Assembly (NCBI GenBank): GCA_003586115.2 | Contig: QVOM02000073.1 | Span: 47,568,787-47,632,786 of the forward strand | DNA from: Salvator merianae | Taxonomy: Eukaryota > Chordata > Lepidosauria > Squamata > Teiidae | Direction: 5' to 3' | Length of the DNA stretch: 64,000 bases | Part shown: positions 22,495 through 34,680 of the stretch, piece by piece | Position numbering within the stretch: position 1 is the first letter of the stretch | Layout: every line of letters begins with the position of its first letter | The notes under the pieces: generated by a model | Told to the model about the DNA's origin: nothing | What the model saw: only the letters and a program-made list of their open reading frames with translations | Databases searched by the model: none | Position numbers and translations under genes: made by a program

Positions 22495-24659
22495 TATAGT
22501 GACCAACCGGGTATTGTTTGGATGAACTGAAGTCTTTCGCCTTTACCAAAGACAGAAGCTTGAATAGGCACGTAGTTCACAGATACATGCTTCAGCATAA
22601 GCTGCTTTAAGCTCAAAACAAAATAGCTCAATGGTCCCAAAACCACAGGAGTCTGACTAGGTATACAAAAATGAAAACACTTTGGAATCCAAGCATGCTA
22701 TTGGTCTGTCTACCTCAATGTCCCAGGGCAAGTTACAATAAAAAGACAACACCAAAGTTACTTAAAACACAGGTCTTGTTTTTGGATCCCTTCACACAGA
22801 TGTTAACCATGTAACATCTGTAAACTATTCACTGTGTTCTTAGATTTCTCTGTGTCAGGTCTAGATATATCAGCATTATGTAGAGGTCCCATCAAACCCT
22901 ACCTTTTGGTATACCACAAAGGGGCAAGGGACTGAGAGCAAAGTGAAGGGCATATTAAGCATGTAAATCAAACTTAATTCCTTATAACTAGGGCTCTGAT
23001 TGCTGAAGTGGTTCCATTTTAAGTGGACAGGAGAGATGTGCCTATCTGCCACGGAAAAAAGTGCCCTCTGCATCTCAGTTCTGGAGCCATCATGCACACA
23101 AAGAGGGTGTTGTGTCTTCCTTGAGGTGACCATGAATGAAGATGAAGTAGGAGTGGGTGCCTTCTTTAGCAATCAAAGAGAGGCTTATCTTAACAGGTGT
23201 AAGCAAGATGGCAAGAAAATATATTTCTGAGTTCTTATCTAAATCTACAAGTCTTAATAAAATAAAATAAAATCTGCATAGTATTGTATTCAGTTTAATG
23301 GTTCCTAGGACTATTGTTGCATAATTATGTTATAAATTCACCAACACAGAATACATAGACATAAATTTCATTCACATGTCCAGTTCAAAGTTCCAAGATA
23401 GTCATATTTCATATCAATTCAAGTGAAATATTCTCTGTGTGTGTGTGTGTGTGTATAAAATGCCCTCTGTATTATAGTTACAGATGACATATGTTTCACA
23501 GTACACAGTGATGCACTGGAGTTGTCAGACACAACAATGAAGCACTTTTTCCTCTCCAGTGGTTTTGTTGCATATATGATTGAATATTAATTGAACTGAT
23601 AAGGGCGATTACGCATTTTTAAAGAAAACACATGATTTGATATCATTTTCCTGTGTACTTTTTAATGGACTTATTATAAATAAATAATTTTAAAGTTTGC
23701 TTCCACACGCCCTATATGTTTGGAAGGCTGTGTCTTCAAAATGGTCACATCTGTGTGTTCTTCAGCGTGTGTGACAGTATGGATTATAGTACTCTAAAAT
23801 AGTTTGGGAGACTTAATGGTCCTGAAAGTTTGCCTCAGCTTTTCCCTGAAATGTGTTCTGTGTGGATTTAATTTTGTTATGGTTTTATAATAAGGATGCT
23901 CTCTACAAACTTTGCAAACAAGAAGGTCTTTTCTCAGCTCAGTTAGCTCAGTCAGTTTCTCAGAATGTTTGCCCATCTGCAGGATATGCTAAAATTGCCA
24001 GTGAACTATAGTGCCCGCCTGGCAGGCTGTGAAGTCAGTGTGGCTCCCCCTGGAGGAAGAGCTAACGATGTTACAGATATGTAGTCCATATTATCCAAGG
24101 CAGAGCTACTGCACCTGTACACTCCACAGGTATTGTGATCTGACAGTAAGTTTAATGGCTAGGTAGGGGCATGCACAGAACATTTTAAGTTTTGTTCCTA
24201 ATGGGACAGCCAGTTCTGATCACCTGTAAGATTTGATTTACTAAAAACAGACAAAAATATACAACCTTCAAATACAGGTATATACTGTCGTCTTAACTTT
24301 TTTTTTTTCTTACCGAGTGATCCAGAAATATACTAACAATGTAAGAAATGTATGTATCAAATTTGAGTAGTCCAATTTTTTATATTTAGGAGCTATTCAT
24401 TCATAAACAAACATGTCTAAAAGAAAACAGTTTATGTTGCATACATAGAAATGGAAAGTCATGAACCAGTAACATAAATTGAATATCAAAAACTACAGGA
24501 TATTTGTTTCTACATATGTTTATTTTCATATTGCATTTAATTAAAAAGATAAAGGAAACAATTGTCTCAGAAGTACATTAGCTTCCATGGCAACTGAATG
24601 ATATTTGAATACTGTGCTGTGCCTCAATTTAAAGAATAATGTAGCTATTGTTATGATAG
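22495..24659. other. Unassigned sequence with a (TG) microsatellite
   Basis: No gene or classified repeat. A TG dinucleotide array lies at about 23435-23455. Confidence 0.35.
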
Positions 24660-25581
24660 GTCTTTGTCTAAATGTCTTTTATTTATTGGTCTCTGTGTGG
24701 GTTACAATAATAAAACAAAGTATAAAATGAACACATTAAATACGATAACAGTAACCGAAAGAGGGGAAATATCAGGGTAAGCATGTGCGTCTTCACTGAT
24801 TTATTGGATGTATATATTGAAGGTGCCTGGCACGCTTCAGGAAGCAGGCTATTTCACAGTCTGAGGACTACCACCAAGAAGGCCCTATCCTGGGTCCTCA
24901 CACTTTTCAACTACTGAAGATGATAGAACAACCAGGAAGGCCTCCCTTGCAGATCTTAAGGCATGGGCAGGTCAATATGGGAAAAGATATTTGTGGCCCA
25001 AGCCATTTAGGGCCTTATAGGTTAAGACTGAATTGCATTCAGTAACAAATTGACAGCCAGTGCAGCTCTTTTAAGACCAGTGTGTTGTATATCCACCCAG
25101 CCATTCTGGTTAGCAGTCTAGCTGCTGTATTTTGCACCAGTTGCAACTTCCAAACTGTCTTCAAGGGTAGCCCCATACAGAGAACATTACAATAATCAAA
25201 CCTGAAAATTACTAGAGCATGAATTTCTGTGGGTAGATCATCTTTGTCCAGAAGGAGTCATAGCTGGAGTACTGGCTGCAGCTGCAAGTAGGCACTTGTT
25301 TATGATGATTACTTAATTGAATCAGGCAAAAGAGAAAGGGTGTTCTTAGGACAGTGAAATGTTGCTCATAAAATCCTTTATTTAATAGAAGAATTTCAAA
25401 ATATTAAAGAGCATAGGAGATAAGATCAACCACTGAGAAAAGCTATGGGTATGTTTGCAGGATGTCGAGCAAGAATCTCCCACCTCAACACAGTGCCTCT
25501 AACTCCTAAATTCCTAGCCTTTTCAGAAGGATACCATGGTCAATGGTAGCAAAATCCACCAAGAGACCCAGGAAAGACAGA

Positions 25582-25761
25582 GGCCCTTTCTGCACTTGGC
25601 TTTATTCTGGATTATATCCAAGAATAGAGACTTGCTATCCACATGCTAGTGCAGATTACAGCAGGCCTTGGGTGGGGCCTGCCATAGTTTATACTAGCAT
25701 GCAGATGGCAGGTCCCTATTCCAGGATATAATCTAGAACAAGGGCAAGTGCAGAAAGGGCC
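25582..25761. mobile_element. Family C MITE with exact target duplication
   Basis: 180 bp, starting GGCCCTTTCTGCACTTGGC and ending GCAAGTGCAGAAAGGGCC, flanked by AGA at 25579-25581 and 25762-25764. It is nearly palindromic along its whole length and matches 12523-12702. Confidence 0.88.
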
Positions 25762-25820
25762 AGAGTTGCACTTCCCTGTCTTTCTCCCAGAAAAGGCCAT
25801 CAACTAAGGTGACCCATATT

Positions 25821-26397
25821 GGGCCTTTTCACACTATGGCGGTGGAATGTTCTTGTCCGTTCGCTGGAACGGAGCTTTTGCACTTCCGCGGGCACGCGCC
25901 TCACCCGATCCGAACCACATCGTACCCGACTCGTACCTGATCCTGGATAAGGCAAGACAAGTAAAAGCTTGTCTTCATTCCGACCTGCGCGATGGAGCAA
26001 AGATCGGGCACGGTGCTTTCGCACTCCCATCAGCGTTTGAAATGGTGGCCGGGCGTGGCTGGCGCAGCTGCGCATGCGTGGTCCGAAATGTCACACCCCG
26101 GTACAAAGCTTCACACCCCAGTACGAAGCTTCATGCCCGGGATAGCCCTTTGGGCATGGCAGCCTAGCCGCCGTTACGAAGCCGGCTCCATAAGGAGCCC
26201 TCTGGTTACGAAGCGGAGCTCGATGGTACGGAGTGCGGTACCGAACTAGCAGCTGCCATTCGCACTGTTCCCTCTGCTGGTCGGCTTCGGGTCTGTTCCT
26301 CTGGCTGGGAGTGCGAAGGGCAGCCAGTGTTCTCCCACCTCTCTGGTCCGAAGCCAACTACTGGGAATGGACTACGGAGCTCAGTGCGAAAAGGCCC
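25821..26397 (-). mobile_element. Family A MITE, reversed
   Basis: Reverse-oriented copy: the left end GGGCCTTTTCACACTATGG corresponds to the right ends of the other A copies, and the right end is AGTGCGAAAAGGCCC. ATT flanks it at 25818-25820 and 26398-26400. The 11-bp 'cttcg' array is short here compared with 58767-59413. Confidence 0.88.
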
Positions 26398-27180
26398 ATT
26401 GTTTCAGTGTCATAATTAGGCCTGAAACCAGATTGAAATGGACTGATAATCAGATTCTTCCAAACATGCTGACAGTTAAGTAGCCATGACCCTCTCCTTA
26501 CCCCAAAAAGGTATGTTAGTCACTGGGCAATAGTTGTTTACATCTTCTGAAGAGGGGTCACATCACCGCCTATTTAAGAGCTGACAGGACCAACCCATCT
26601 CTCTAACAGGCATTCATTACTTTTTGGACCCACTTGGTCATACCCTACTGGCTGACATTTATCAGCCAAGAAGGGAAAGGATCCAGAAGGCACATGGTTG
26701 GCTGAATCCCAGCAGGCAATTAGTCCACATCCTCAGACCACAATAATTCACACTGATCCAAAATGACTGGACCATATAGTTTTCTGAACACTTTCTCTGG
26801 ATTATTCCCAACTGTGGCATTCAATCCCTCAGTGAATCTGAATGACTTTGCCCTCAAAGTGCCCTGCAAATTTGACACCACAGATGTCACATGGCTACCA
26901 CCCTTGCTCCCTTGGGCTTGATGGTACAAGGTCAATTACCATTCAGAAATGCTCTGCTGGATGCAATGATGGCAGAGAAATAACTGCTTTTCACTGCTGC
27001 CACTGCCAAATGGTAAGCACAATAATGTGCCCAAACCCATGTTCCATCAAACTCACAGTGGGCCTCATGCCATCTGCGCTGTAGCTGTTGACCTTCCTGT
27101 TTCATTGCCCATAGCTCCATGGAATACCAGGGTGCTTTACGAGCTCCACAGGCACACTGAGGGCTTTTGCCATTAGAAAC

Positions 27181-27735
27181 ATAAGAAAGTGATAATATTA
27201 CTTTTCACTGTCAATATGCAAATCCCTTTGTCCTGGAGTTGTTGTTTTAAAGCAACAGCCCATCCAAGAGGTGAGAAAAAAACAAAACACAAGAGATGCA
27301 AATCCGTGAAGGAAAGGGCTCAAAAGAGTTTCAAAGAAGCCAAGAAGCTAATGAATAAAACAATAAAATTAAGATCTACAGCTTTATCATTGCTAAACAT
27401 ATTTCAGCAATATGCCTTCTTCGGTAGCTTAATACATTTCCAGTGAAGGCTACCACTAGTCAGCGAATCCAACAAGAGGTGGCTTTTGTAGCTTGGTGTT
27501 TACTTACTATTATTCTCTATACTTGACTTCGATCTTAGTTACCATCAGTCTAGTGATATCTCTGTACTCTGGGTCACTTTGGGTACATTTGCTGCACAAT
27601 CTTAATTAATGCACAATCTTAATTTGTAACAGCCTTCCAAGTGGCACTATGGGTTGATGAGGTCCACTGTGCATGGAACTTCTTATGTGGATCAGAGGCA
27701 GTAGAAACTGAGTAGCCTCCTGCTCACTTTTCTGT
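27181..27735. other. Unassigned sequence
   Basis: No gene or repeat recognised. Confidence 0.35.
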
Positions 27736-27872
27736 GGCTGCATCCAGATGTTGCTTACTTGTTCTGATATATTTGGATATTCTGTAACAAAGCATGGATA
27801 TTCTGGAATATCCATGCTTTATTCCAGAATATCCAAACATAGCAGAACAAGTAAACAACATAGGGATGCAGC
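27736..27872. mobile_element. Family E MITE (palindromic)
   Basis: Starts GGCTGCATCCAGATGTTGC and ends near 'ggatgcagc', with an almost perfect central hairpin around 'catggatattctggaatatc'. Third copy of family E; flanks do not match. Confidence 0.7.
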
Positions 27873-27984
27873 ATCGATGTCTCTGCATCTGTGGTTTAGT
27901 TTTTTTAAAAAGGCAGATAAAGAGATAATCTTGTGATACTTTTTGTACACAGAATTCCCATAACAATAATTGTAAACTGTAAGA

Positions 27985-28030
27985 AGGATGGATGGATGGA
28001 AGGAAGGAAGGAAGGAAGGAAGGAAGGAAG
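27985..28030. repeat. (GGAT)/(GGAA) microsatellite
   Basis: Tetranucleotide array, GGAT units then about eight GGAA units. Confidence 0.9.
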
Positions 28031-29014
28031 CTGAGTTACAGGGCCTGAAAACCGGAAGCTGGATGTCAAAACAGCTCTTTGTCTCACTTGGTATTTCTCC
28101 GTGCAGTATAAGAAGCTGCTTTACTCCACAGGTCATTTTGCTTTCAAACAAAAATGAATTGTTTGCAGAACTAAAGACAACAGCACTACCAATACACACA
28201 CAGAAGGAGATAGAGAAGAAGAAGAGCTGGATTTGTACTTATTTTTCCTTAAGGATCCCAAAAGTTTTCATCCTGTCTACATTGTCTTCAGCATCATTCA
28301 GACTAATAACCTATTACCATGAAACAATGCAAGTCAACACAGACTTAAATGCTTCCTTCTTCTTACACCCTGTTGTTCTCCAAGAAGCAATTTTTTTGTA
28401 CAGGATATCACTGAGAGATAAATATTACATTTTCCCTAGAATTTCCCAGAAATACCTGGATGCTTTACAGCAGAAACAGTGAGATCCTTATGAGTTGTTT
28501 TTTTCCTCACCTACTTTTGTAGGATGGGCTACAACACAACAGAGCAAGATTTGCTTTGTGTGCATATGCAAATTTCGATGAGCTAAAACTTCAGCATTTT
28601 TAAGGAAAGGCTGAGAAAAGTCACCTCACTGTCAGCTAATACAGACAATGTGAGTACACTAGAACAGTAAACTGAGGCAGCATCTATTCTGGTGAACGAA
28701 TATAGGCTGGATGCAGACAGAAGTGGATAGCCCACACCCCTGTAGTTCCAAAGTGGCCCTCTGAGGCCACCAGACCTGATCTGCAGATAGAATGCCACCC
28801 ACAGTGGCCAAAACCTAGCTAAGGACAGGAAGTATGGCCAGAACTCTTGACACATATACAATTTCTGATGGGGACTGCAGCTGTTGCATCAGCATCAGGT
28901 GTCTCATGCCAGCCAAAGAGGTACCCTGAGAGTCACGTATCCTGTTCTTTGGTAAGCCAGTCTTTTTGGCATTTGGGCCAAAGGAGACACTGTGGTTGTT
29001 CTGTCTTCCAGAAG
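28031..29014. other. Unassigned sequence
   Basis: No gene. 'gaagaagaagagctgg' near 28215 may be a remnant of a common reptile retroposon. The 164-codon + frame at 27988-28482 starts in the microsatellite and has no domain. Confidence 0.3.
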
Positions 29015-29330
29015 TAGGGATGCGCACACGTGAAAATTCCATGTTTATGTCACCACCAAATCATACATCCATTTGTTTGATTAATCAAACAAAAGAATAT
29101 TGACATTTTTTCTGAACTTGTTTGAAAACAAAAATATGATTTTTGATATGATTTTCCCATTGAAAAATGCCCTTTACAATGGTAAGCGCAAAGCAAACAC
29201 AAAATGTCCAATCAAATTGTTTGTGTTGGCGAACAACAGACTGGTTCAGTTTGACTGAATTTCTGGATATCCAAACATGTTTGTTCGATGTGAACATTCT
29301 TGAAGATGAACTGTTTGATCGAATATTTGG
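29015..29330. mobile_element. hAT-like remnant, one end only
   Basis: Begins TAGGGATGCGCACACGTG, close to the hAT terminus at 18863, and continues with TTGTTTGA/GTTCGA-type motifs. No matching right end or 8-bp duplication was found. Confidence 0.45.
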
Positions 29331-29640
29331 ATGTGTAGTGCCAGGGAGACTACAATTGTCTGGATGCAGCATCTGTGAGTTTAAGACAGGTTTTAAAAAC
29401 TCCTCGTTTGGACTACCACTTTATAGGATCTTTAGTCCAAGCATGAACCTTCTGTAAACTTTAAACTATTTGTTTTGTTCCAGTTAATTATTTAACTCAC
29501 ACAGAGAATTTTCAAAAAAATTAAAAGTTGTATTAGGTTTTTTTAAATCTAATCTCTCCCCTGTTTACTGTGAAGGGCTGGCAACATACAAATTATAATG
29601 CACATTCAAACAGTTTTTACAGCCGGATAATCATGCTTAA

Positions 29641-29780
29641 ATTTGCAACTGATGTGCATAAGGTACCAGTTAATCCATGGTATTGGCAAAGTGCTTTGCT
29701 TGCAGCTGAATTTGCAACTGATGTGCATTAGGTACCAGTTAATCTACAGTATCTGCAAGTGCTTTCCTTGCAGATGAAAA
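29641..29780 (+). repeat. 69-bp tandem duplication
   Basis: 'atttgcaactgatgtgcat' followed by 'aggtaccagttaatc' begins at 29641 and again at 29710, and 'gcaaagtgctttgcttgcag' pairs with 'gcaagtgctttccttgcag'. Two head-to-tail units with modest divergence. Confidence 0.8.
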
Positions 29781-29980
29781 GTGCATTGTCAGTTTTAAAG
29801 TTCATTTACTTTTCTGGTGTGGCTGCCTTCCACTGTAATAGAAGTGGGACAACAGTGTGTAAGGGTGGCTGAGTGGGCATGGCCTTACAAATAGTGTAAA
29901 CCTATGAGGATCAGGCACCATCATGGTGTGTGAGCTTAAGTACTTGAGTGCCTATATGATTTTGTTTGGCAAGAATATTG

Positions 29981-30432
29981 TGGTCTGTTCACACTGTAGT
30001 GCTAGTGAGTGATCGGATGCTCAGTGTGTCCACATGCACAGTGTGTCCACATTTTGTGGAGGCCCTAGTGATTTGAAGTGTCTGCAGACATTCCCAATCA
30101 CTACTAACTGTGGACAACAACAGCTATACTGGAAGCAGCTGGATTGCTCCCTGTATGCAATGTGTACATCCACTTCTGGGTATGAACACTGTAGCCCATG
30201 GCATGGCTGCAGCTGCACAGTTGCACACTGTGTCCCCAACTGCCATGGTAGTGGCTGCACATTTCTGTGTCTGCTGTCATGGCAGGTGGCCAGCATTTGC
30301 ATTGCGAATGCTGGAAGCCCATTTCCATGTAGTTCAAGCCCTCACAGTGCGTAAGGCCACTGCACCTTAGAGACTGTTCCTCCTTGGAATGATTGGATTC
30401 AACCATTCCACAATGGAAAATGGGAAAAGACA
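29981..30432 (+). mobile_element. Family I MITE, diverged
   Basis: Starts TGGTCTGTTCACACTGTAG; interior blocks 'ccaatcactactaactgtgg' and 'tgccatggtagtggc' match family I. The terminal hairpin is 'ggaatgattggattcaaccattcc', which differs in sequence but is still self-complementary. Confidence 0.65.
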
Positions 30433-31643
30433 CAGATTCTCATATATCTCTTTCTCAATGGGGAATATTTTGTTTTTCTTATTAAATTTAATTACTCTGT
30501 GTCGGAAAGCTTCTGATTTTTCTTTTCTTTTTTTTAATTTGTATTAATAATAAACATCAAACATCAAAACAATAATAGCATGACTTTAAAACTAACAGTT
30601 TCAATTCCAGTTGAGCAGAAGAGTGTGGCTGAGGGTTGGAACTTCACACAAATGCAAAAATTGCAAGAACTAGACTTTGCGGACAAATTTGCTGAAACAT
30701 GAAAACCCTGTCTTCATTTTATCTCATCACGTAAAGAAGATGATTCTCTTAGTGGCTCTTTTATACTAAATTGGTTCAAAACTTACTCCCCTGGACACTT
30801 ATAGAGTTTCTGTTAGTACTATCTTTCAGTTTTATAATATAGAAGTGCTTGAGCACATAAGTAGCCACATAGGGTAGTTAGCGCTGCTGTGCATTGCAGT
30901 TTGGGGCAAACAAAAACAAAAACTGTCTGCTGCTGATTGACAAGTTGTGCAAATCTATCTGTGCATTTTGCAAGTAATTAATTTCCAGTGGACTACAATC
31001 AAAACAAATGCATATCCATTATTTTTGGCATTTCCCTACCTAGCGCTTATGCATTTAAGCACCTTGCATAGAGCAATCACTGCATTTTGTGCAAAAAAAA
31101 CAGTTTCCAATGGAGTAAATATATCTTCAGCATATTCAGCAAGAATTCCCTCCTTCTGGGACTGAATGCACTATTGTTATTTCCTGTGTGATCTCCCTAA
31201 GCACATATTACAAGTGAATTGCCTTGCACATCAATTCTAAAGCATGGGAGAGGAGCCACACAGAGATTTGTCTTTGATGTCATCCAGCCATAGCAAACTG
31301 AACTTTGATGTATTGTGAAAGAAGGTCCATTCTGTGGGTATCAAAGATTGTGTTCATCATCCATCCTCACTGGTCCTCCCCCAAGTCATTTAACTGTGAA
31401 ATCGATTCACCACACTGTGGAGTTTGCTACGAGTTAAATTCGAACCTGTAGCACAGTTCCTCATCCACCTTGAATGCTGCAAAGCCTTGGGATATTTTTG
31501 CTGCAGAAGATTTGGACTTTCTTAAAATGTGAAGTCCAGACTTTATAGCTTTAATCCAGTAAGCATATATTGGATATTTTTGATTGTCCATTTCTTTGGG
31601 TGTTTCTACACTTACCTATGGTGTGTTGCTACAGTGAGGCCTG
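30433..31643. other. Unassigned sequence
   Basis: No gene or classified repeat. Confidence 0.35.
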
Positions 31644-32089
31644 GGGCCTGTTCACACTTTACACTAGTGAGTGTTGGGATGCTCACTAGTGAACTATGCA
31701 CACTGCATGGAGACCTTGGCAATTAGGGGGAGACTACAACTGCTCCTGATCACTACTTGCTGTGGAGCACAAAATCATACTCCACAGCTGTACTGGGAGA
31801 GCAGCTGTACTGCTCCAGGTACACTGTGTTTGCACCCTCTTCTGAGTGCAAACACAGAGCAGTGCAGAGCAGCTGCAGCTGTTCAGTCACATTGCATTCC
31901 CAGTTGCCATGGCTGCAGCTGGAAGTTTCCCCAGCTGCTGTCATGGCACAGGCCACCAGCATTCATACTATGAATGCTGTAGTCTGCTGCCAGTATGTTC
32001 CAAGGCCTCACAGTGCAAATGGTTATTGCACTCTGAGGTCTGTTTCACCTTAGAACAGGATAATTATCCCAACCTAGGGTGGAAAGGCT
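31644..32089 (+). mobile_element. Family I MITE
   Basis: Begins GGGCCTGTTCACACTTTAC; contains 'gctcctgatcactacttgc', 'gttgccatggctgcag' and the palindrome arm 'ccttagaacaggataattat' with a decayed second arm. It abuts a B element. Confidence 0.7.
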
Positions 32090-32543
32090 TACCTCCTGAT
32101 CCAGTTCAATTGTCCCAGAACAAGGCCATCTACATTTGGACAGCTGTTCTGGGATAGCTCCTGTGCCATCTCCAAAGCTCATATGAGCTTTGGAGCCAGC
32201 TCTGAGGGTTCTAATGCCCAGAAATGAATGTTCCTGGCCTTGGAGCCCCAAAGGTCCCATTTTTGGCAGCACACTTTGGTGCACTTCCAAAATGACTCCC
32301 CTGCTAAACTGGAACACATTTGCATGCCCCTGTGATCCGGTTTAGTGGGCAGTAATCTGCTAGTAGCCATTTTTAAAAAGGTCTATCAGCATCCTGCATG
32401 AGGTAGTCATTTTGGGCTACCTAGTCTGGTATAGGCTACATCCAATGTGGACAGAGTGAGCCCCCCTTATGTCACACCAGCATATGGAAGTGAGCCCTCT
32501 GAGCCCCTTCATGAAGCAGTACAATGTCAAGTGCAGAAAGGCC
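32090..32543 (-). mobile_element. Family B MITE, adjacent to family I
   Basis: Matches the reverse complement of 45072-45627 in order ('ctccaaagctcatatgagct', 'cctggccttggagcccc', 'cccctgctaaactgg', 'tccaatgtggacag') and ends GTGCAGAAAGGCC. The left edge is fused to the preceding MITE. Confidence 0.65.
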
Positions 32544-33605
32544 CTTTCTTATTTTTGGAAATGGTGTTCTCAATAATCTGTAACAGGACTAGCAGTGTCC
32601 TGTGAGATAAAGTCAGAGAAGCTGTGAAACTTTGAATAAGAGGTTCCCCCCAAATGTTAATTCTGATCTTTCTGCCCCATTTGCCTCAGTTTAACCCTAC
32701 TTGAGGTCAAATCTCTGTGAAACCTACTTAGAGGTTCCTTGCCACAATAATTAACATAACTTTTAATGGCAGTTTTTGTGGCCTGGGATACTTGCATTAT
32801 TTTGAATCTGGTGTTCAGCTGAATATTGAGTTCTGAACCTCCACCATTGCAGTTCTGTTCTGCTCTCCTCCTCACTAAAGTATCCTATATTTCAGAAATC
32901 ATTTTTTTATTTAATTTTACAGATAAATATGGACCCTACAGAACTCCAAGATTCAGAACTTTAAGGGAATAATGTTAATGCATGATAAAATTGCAAAATA
33001 ACAAGGATACACCCTTTCCATATTAAATATTGAACAGAGAAATACAGCCAAATACTCCATTTGGTCCCATTTGATTCATGTGATGACAAGTAATAAAAAG
33101 CACACGTCAAATTTGCCATTAATCCAAAGAAATGTGTACAGTTGTGTCATGACCTCATTGTACTATGCTTCTGTGTATTTCATTAGGTAAAGGACAATAA
33201 TTGTCAGGAAAAGCATTTGTTATTTATCTAAAAAAATATAAACTGTAATATCCAATGAAGTGATGTAGAATTGATTGAGAAACCTCATTTTCTCTTTCAC
33301 CTAAATATGAATGAAGAACTTTGTTGAAAGTCGTCTGAGAGTTCAGATAGACTATATCAACTGGATCACTTTTATCCATGTACTTGATGACACTCACAAG
33401 AATTCTAGCAAATTTGCTAAAACTTCAGCAATTCTTTATTTGATTTTTTTAGGAAATCTCAGATGAGTGCCATCTGCTGCCTCCTGCTACCATCTATAAG
33501 GCACTTCTGAGCTCTTTTTTTGCACATGCAAACATAGTTTAAATTCTGTTTCTCAGTATTATAGCAGCTCCAGATCAAACTATTAGGACAAAAAAAAATC
33601 ACAAC
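32544..33605. other. Unassigned sequence
   Basis: No gene or classified repeat. Confidence 0.35.
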
Positions 33606-33608
33606 TAT

Positions 33609-34088
33609 GGGTCTCTCTATACTTACCTCTTAGTAAATGCTGGTTTGCTCATTGGAGAAGTACATCCACACCAGGGATCGGTGGCAACTCTCCAGTTGCT
33701 TCAGGCTGTCCTGGAGTCATCCAGTAGTGACTGCTAAAAAGCAGTCCACAACATGACCAGGAGTGGCTAGATCACTCCTACTCAGGAGTGTCTGCACCCT
33801 CTTCTGGGTGCAGCATGGCAAGTAGGCCTGGCTGCATGACTATGGCTGCACAGTTGCATGAAGTGTCCAGATCACCATGGCAATGTCCGGATGCATGCTG
33901 GATTTTGCAGCAGATGTTGCCATAGCAATCCAACCTGCCCTGGTCTGGCCATCTGCACTTCAAGTGCTGCTGGCTCAATACAGGGCCATTCCAACATACA
34001 AAGTGCAGATGGTCACTGCTGTACTTGATCCTTACTGGCCTGATATGGTATTATTACACCATACCAGGCTGTCAAGTGTGAACAGGCC
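33609..34088 (+). mobile_element. Family I MITE with exact target duplication
   Basis: Starts GGGTCTCTCTATACTTACC and ends GTCAAGTGTGAACAGGCC; TAT at 33606-33608 and 34089-34091. The subterminal hairpin is 'atatggtattattacaccat'-like, an altered version of the family palindrome with pairing mostly kept. Confidence 0.82.
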
Positions 34089-34200
34089 TATTGAATCTTA
34101 TTGAGACAAAAACTTGTGGTCTCAGTATAAACTGGTTCCCCAAAAAAGAGAAGATGTGGCAATCCTGGGGATGCAACAATTAAAAGATATCAGATAAAGG

Positions 34201-34680
34201 CCATTTCTTCACTTACCTTCTTTGGAGCAATTTAACTATTCCATTTGAGCCTGTTCCAAGCCAAGCATAGCTGGTGCCATCCACATTACAAGAGTGAGGA
34301 CACCATCTATTCAGACCAACACTGGCAGCAATGCAGAGGGACCACAGCTGTTCTGATCTACACACTTGACTCCCCACCCAAGGCATCTGCCAGTGATTGA
34401 CTCATGCCCCATCACTCATTTGTCACCCCCCAGAAGCATTTGTTCCCATGCTGTCATTGGCTACATTTCCCTCTTCTGTGCTTATGTAGCTTCCCATCCA
34501 GTGCAGCTAAAAGAAAGAGTCACCCTAGGTTTTATTAAACCCTAAATGAGGAAAGGACGCCCCTTCACACACTTTAAGGTGGGGTAAGGCAAATTTAAGG
34601 AGAAAATGCCTGTCCTTAGAACCTCAAATTTGCTCAGAGGGCACTTTTTTAAAAGTATCTGATCACACCCTTAGATTCAT
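34201..34680. repeat. Possible MITE, unresolved
   Basis: The start 'aaaggccatttcttcactta' resembles the family termini, but no matching right end is evident. Confidence 0.3.

Larger units (their letters stand above)
24660..27180 (-). mobile_element. L2-clade LINE, decayed, holding two MITEs
   Basis: On the - strand the linker ahead of RT is seen at 27110-26935 ('RRWHEAHCEFDGTWV', 'YHLAVAAVKSSYFSAI'), RT-side sequence at 26935-26410, and the C-terminal and 3' part at 25300-24680. The plus-strand text 'agttgcaacttccaaactgt' at 25139 is the antisense of the 'LQLVQ' region. Stops and frameshifts are many. Two MITEs (25582-25761 and 25821-26397) inserted into it, so the LINE is older than both. 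The stretch 25310-25430 may be another insertion. Confidence 0.7.

Noticed and set aside
29015..29330. Complete hAT element
   Set aside because: Only the left terminus is visible; no matching right end or 8-bp duplication was found, so it is listed as a remnant.
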